Source: CAUZIZ01 sp965218775 | GTDB taxonomy: Bacteria > Acidobacteriota > UBA6911 > RPQK01 > JAJDTT01 | Length of the DNA stretch: 64,000 nt | NCBI GenBank assembly: GCA_965218775.1 | Contig: CBDCLS010000004.1 | Coordinates: forward strand, 1,417,258-1,481,257 | Direction of reading: 5' to 3' | Shown: positions 60,592-64,000 of the stretch, piece by piece | How the letters are laid out: each line of letters starts with the position of its first letter | Numbering within the stretch: the stretch's first letter is position 1 | Made by a program: the position numbers and the translations under genes | Notes under the pieces: generated by a model | What the model was told of the DNA's origin: nothing | Database searches by the model: none | Seen by the model: the letters and a program-made list of their open reading frames with translations, nothing else

Positions 60592-62691
60592 CCTCGATTT
60601 CCACGGTACTGGAAAGGACTAACATTTTTTAAGGGTAGCCGTTGAGTCGGTTAGTCAAATCGAAGGACCAGAGTTTTGCCGCCAAACCAAGGCATGGGCG
60701 TGGGATCATCACCCAGGCCCGAGGCGACCAAGTAGGGGTTATGGGCGCGCTTATCGAGGTGGACGGTGACTTGCTGCTCTTGGATCTGGACCCGGGCCGA
60801 GACGTCGAGGAGATTTCGGAAGATCTTTTTGGCTTGAGCCCGCTGATATTCGCGACCAATCTTCTCGGCCATGAGTCGATATAGGGAGCTGGCCATGAGG
60901 GTGATCTGGAGGTCAAAATCCACTTTGAGTCCCACCATCGAAGAGAGCGCGTCCAGGTGAAAGAACTGGATGGCTTCGGAGATGCCATTTTCGATGAGCA
61001 TGCGTTGGGCATAGCGGGTGATCAGAGTCGAGGGGGCGCGGCGCAGATGGTTGGTCAGTAGGACGGTCGGTTCTTCGTGACCGAGTTCCATGAGGGTGAG
61101 CTGGCGCAGGGGACCTTCGTAATGTTTCAGGACGATCCGCTGGTCCAGGACTTTGGGGGTGCGAAAGATCCGAGTCAGGGCGGGTAAGGTGATGCGGTGC
61201 CAGGCGGAGGCGGGGCGGCTCCAGATCTGGCCCAGCATTTTTTGGGAGCGGCGGCGCAGGGTGATAAAGCCAATGCCCTGTTGGTTGAGGCGGTTCAGAT
61301 GAGCATAGGTGGTCAACTGGGAATCGAAGACGAGTTCGGCCGGAGGCTGACCGCTGTGTTGGTGCCAGAACTGGACGAAGCGTTGCACCTCGTCGGCTCG
61401 ATCGGCCCGGGGGACACCCGCATTGGCGTAGCATAAGACACGCTCGGTGGCGTCCCGAGCCAAAAAAACGAGGATGCCTTTTTGGCTGCGGCTGCGGGAA
61501 GAGACATAGTGTTTGTCCAAAGGTTCCTGCTGGCTATTGGCGGGGACGGTGTGAAAGTCCAGATCGAAGGAAGAGCCCCGGGGCAGGCCGGCGGCTTGGA
61601 CCTGCTCAAACCAGGCTCCCATGAGGCGCAGGTTGGCGCGTCGGTCGACCCGGGAGCTGTAGGCGGCCAGGTAGGAGCGCTTGGGCACCACATTGAGACC
61701 GGCAAAAAGGGCGATGCCCTCGTCAAAGACCCGATCCATGACATGACTTTTTCTTTCGATGCCCAGCAGCTTCAGAGCCAGCAGGGTGCGCACGGCCTGC
61801 TCGGCGGGAATCATTTGGGAGCCGGGAAGGCGGGGGGGCTGCAGCACCGCCCCGAGATCGATCGATCGCATCAGCGGGACGAACAGAAACAGACCGCCGA
61901 CCCGGGTGCGAAAGCTGCGCGGGGCCAGATTGATCTGCCGCACGTCGGCGATGGCTGCTGCTTCGGGCTTGAGGGTGGCGGGGCGTTGCTCATCCCGACG
62001 CCGGGGCAGTCGGGCGAAGCCCTCCTCTCGCAGCAGGATCGATAACGCATTGATGCTGATGGAATGGCCGGCGGCGGCCAACTCGCGTTGGATATCGTAG
62101 ACCGAGAGGTTTCGCTTGCGCAGGGCGACGGCCCGTTCCCGCACCCGATCGCGGGCGGGCGCCGCTTGAGGCCCCCGGCGAATCGCCTGAAAGAAGCGGG
62201 CGCGCTTGCTGAGATCATGGCAAAACTGATGACAGAGGACGCGGAAGGCTCCTGGGGAATAGCCGAAGCGAGTGGCGACCTGCTGCGAGGGCAAGCCTTC
62301 GACGAAAAAGCAGCGCAAGGCCTCATACTGGCGCTGCAGAGGCGATTCGGGGGCCAGGAAGAATTGGGCCTCCGGAACGGTCGGTCGGGTGTCATTAGTT
62401 AGTCTATTCCGATTACTGTATTCCAAACTATAACTATACTAGATATGAATGACAGAAAATGCTCAGCCTTTGATAGGGTTCTATTCTGCCTCATATCCAG
62501 ACTTTTCTAGCATTCGCGTGGGGATCGTCCCTTGATCAGGTTTTAGGTATAGGATTACCTCTCTATCCAAATAGGTACTTCTATTTACTAACGTAGGTGG
62601 AAACACAGCAGGCGCAAGTCGCGCCGATCAAGGATTCTGGCGGGGGGCTCGAAGCGGAAAGGCGTCATTTGTACTGCCGTGGAAATCGAGG
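60592..62691 (-). mobile_element. Nested insertion sequence (2100 bp), family not certain
   Basis: 15-bp perfect inverted ends CCTCGATTTCCACGG, flanked by the 4-bp duplication CTAG (60588-60591 and 62692-62695). One transposase gene is read on the minus strand. About 265 bases of non-coding DNA lie between the gene start and the right end. Confidence 0.93.
60651..62426 (-). CDS. DDE transposase with N-terminal helix-turn-helix (nested IS)
   Basis: 591 residues; the start is probably TTG at 62426, since no ATG is near. Residues 35-75 form a helix-turn-helix (GLPSQQVATRFGYSPGAFRV), and a second DNA-binding-like region follows (LSVYDIQRELAAAGHSISIN). Catalytic candidates are D in SSFDLDFHTVP (about 300), D in ELVFDSQLTTY (about 365), and E in RMLIENGISEAIQFFHLDAL (about 500). 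This is the RNase-H-like DDE/E arrangement with an inserted beta region, broadly like IS4/IS1380/IS1634 relatives, but longer and with the extra N-terminal domain. The exact IS family would need a database comparison. Confidence 0.85.
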   Translation of the reverse strand: MEYSNRNRLTNDTRPTVPEAQFFLAPESPLQRQYEALRCFFVEGLPSQQVATRFGYSPGAFRVLCHQFCHDLSKRARFFQAIRRGPQAAPARDRVRERAVALRKRNLSVYDIQRELAAAGHSISINALSILLREEGFARLPRRRDEQRPATLKPEAAAIADVRQINLAPRSFRTRVGGLFLFVPLMRSIDLGAVLQPPRLPGSQMIPAEQAVRTLLALKLLGIERKSHVMDRVFDEGIALFAGLNVVPKRSYLAAYSSRVDRRANLRLMGAWFEQVQAAGLPRGSSFDLDFHTVPANSQQEPLDKHYVSSRSRSQKGILVFLARDATERVLCYANAGVPRADRADEVQRFVQFWHQHSGQPPAELVFDSQLTTYAHLNRLNQQGIGFITLRRRSQKMLGQIWSRPASAWHRITLPALTRIFRTPKVLDQRIVLKHYEGPLRQLTLMELGHEEPTVLLTNHLRRAPSTLITRYAQRMLIENGISEAIQFFHLDALSSMVGLKVDFDLQITLMASSLYRLMAEKIGREYQRAQAKKIFRNLLDVSARVQIQEQQVTVHLDKRAHNPYLVASGLGDDPTPMPWFGGKTLVLRFD

Positions 62692-64000
62692 CTAGGCTAT
62701 GAGGATGTCAACGATCATGAGGAGCTCCGGGCAGATCCGCTGATGGCGGTGTTGGTCGGCAAGGAAGATCCCTTGGGGAGGGATCGGCGAGCGGAAGCGG
62801 ATCGAGGCAAGGCGTGTGCGGGCAAGAGCACCCTCAATCGTTTGGAGTTGTCCTCGGTGACGCAGGATAAATATCGCAAGACGCCGGTGGATGAAGCCGC
62901 GGTCGAAGCGTTTTTGGTGGAGCAGTTCATTCGGGTGCGAGGCGGGAAACCGAAGGAGTTGGTCTTGGACCTGGATGCGACGGATGATCCGCTGCACGGA
63001 GAACAGGAGGGTCGTTTCTACCATGGCTACTACCGGTGTTACTGCTACCTGCCGCTGTATGTGTTTTGCGAGGGGTATGTGCTGGGGGCCAAGCTGCGGG
63101 TGTCGAACCTGGATGGCTCCGAAGGAGCGGTCCAGGAGATGGAGCGGATGGTGGGACAACTGCGGGCGAAGTGGCCGAAGGTCCGCATTACTCTGCGGGC
63201 GGACAGCAGCTTTGCCCGCGAGGCGTTGATGAAATGGTGTGAGGAGCATCGAGTGGATTACGTCTTCGGTCTGGCCCGCAATCAGCGCTTAGAGGGGGCC
63301 CTGGAGTCCGAGTTGGAACAGGCCCAGGCACTGCAACAAGCCAACGGCAGCAGCGCCCGAGTCTACAAGGACTTTCGTTACCAGACGCGCAAAAGCTGGA
63401 GTCAAGAGCGGCGAGTGGTGGGCAAGGCCGAGTACACGGGTAAGGGATCCAATCCCCGCTTTGTCGTCACCTCGCTGGGAGCGAAGCGGTGGCCCGCCCA
63501 AAAGCTGTACGAGGAGCTGTACTGCGCGCGAGGGGAAGCGGAGAATCGGATTAAGGAGCAGCAGCTAGAGCTGTTTGCCGATCGGACCTCGACGCACCGC
63601 ATGAAGAGCAATCAGCTGCGCCTGTGGTTTTCCTCGGTGGCTTACAATCTGCTGCACACGCTCAGGTGTGTCGCTTTGAAGGGGACCCAGTGGGCGAAGG
63701 CGCAATGCCAGACGATTCGCCTCAAACTGTTGAAGATAGGAGGCCAGATTCGGGTCAGTGTCCGACGGGTGAGCTTGTCGCTGAGCGAGGGTTATCCTTA
63801 CCAAACACTCTACGCCCAAACCTTGGCCCAGCTTCAACAGCTCGGCTGAGCGGAGGCAAACCGGAAATCCCAACCATCTGCAACTGAGGCGGCTGAGGTG
63901 TGTCTGAAAAACCGGTTTTCCGCCTTCAACATAGGTGTCACCAAGCTCTCGCACTCTACAGTGCCCTCAACTGAGACTTCGGCTCAAACCAGAGTCGAAA

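Larger units (their letters stand above)
60348..63849 (+). pseudogene. IS1380-family transposase interrupted by a nested IS
   Basis: The first 81 codons (60348-60591) and the remainder (62696-63849) join in frame when the nested IS and one CTAG copy are removed, giving 465 residues as in copy 1. The catalytic regions LDLDATDDPLHG, LRADSSFAREALM and RGEAENRIKEQQ are all in the second part. The internal ATG at 62743 is therefore not a true start. There is no other lesion, so the nested insertion is the only visible damage. Confidence 0.9.
60254..64000 (+). mobile_element. IS1380-family insertion sequence, copy 2, with nested IS; right end beyond the window
   Basis: The left terminus CCCGGATTTCTCAAAGA is preceded by TTAG (60250-60253), the same target as copy 1. 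Sequence, transposase and non-coding right region follow copy 1 closely, but the window stops a few dozen bases before the expected right terminus. A second IS (60592-62691) sits inside the transposase gene. Confidence 0.93.

Noticed and set aside
62743..63849. Separate transposase gene starting at an internal ATG
   Set aside because: It is the continuation of the interrupted IS1380 transposase; the frame joins exactly to 60348-60591.

Overview
The window is GC-rich chromosomal DNA from an uncultured-type bacterium. I favour an Acidobacteriota-like lineage. The pointers are remnants of PknB-like kinases with a TolB-type C-terminus, ASPIC/UnbV (CRTAC1-like) proteins, a TPR-multiheme cytochrome, Tat-exported M19 dipeptidases, and many secreted five-bladed-propeller proteins. 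A Planctomycetes- or Poribacteria-like host is not excluded, because there is no rRNA or ribosomal-protein marker beyond IF-1 and two tRNAs.

Layout. 1-2.04 kb: end of a CehA/McbA-like hydrolase and a lipoprotein resembling glycoside hydrolases. 2.8-12 kb (minus strand): a probable catabolic and uptake operon, read as propeller protein, amidohydrolase, Rieske ferredoxin, PhyH dioxygenase, solute-binding lipoprotein, two permeases and a MalK-type ATPase. 12-25.6 kb: a mobile-element-rich stretch. It has an IS1380-family copy splitting a small gene, three MITEs, an IS1634 remnant fused to a broken aac(3), a luciferase-like oxidoreductase, and two pairs of propeller protein and M19 dipeptidase; one member of each pair is damaged or interrupted. 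25.6-31.7 kb (minus): heptaheme cytochrome-TPR protein, sodium:solute symporter and CRTAC1-like protein, separated by long hairpins. 32.1-35.5 kb (plus): DUF3830, SDR, kelch and SUMF1-fold genes. 35.6-39.1 kb: initiator tRNA-Met, tRNA-Cys, integrase and kinase remnants, and a fourth propeller paralogue. 39.9-42.4 kb: carbamoyltransferase-SxtJ-DUF5989 trio. 42.6-48.8 kb (minus): TPR gene overlapping a 1723-residue protein with a DUF6079-like P-loop ATPase at the N-terminus and a PglZ-like phosphatase domain at the C-terminus. 48.9-53.3 kb: bioB-bioF-bioD-bioA. 53.5-59.1 kb: IF-1 with a basic N-terminal extension, a PQQ-propeller protein, a dockerin/IPT protein, a lipoprotein, and a CxxC membrane protein. 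59.4-64 kb: an enolase-superfamily gene cut by a second IS1380 copy that itself carries a nested 2.1-kb IS.

Two things stand out. First, the ATPase-PglZ fusion with its TPR partner looks like a condensed BREX-core-like module with no methyltransferase nearby. Second, the intergenic spaces are full of palindromes. Some are MITEs whose ends and 4-bp target duplications match the resident IS1380. Others are long hairpins whose arms are built from short repeated 'words' (GGCAAA, GATACC, CAAGCACC, TTCGATATTCTGCGG), placed again and again at operon junctions.
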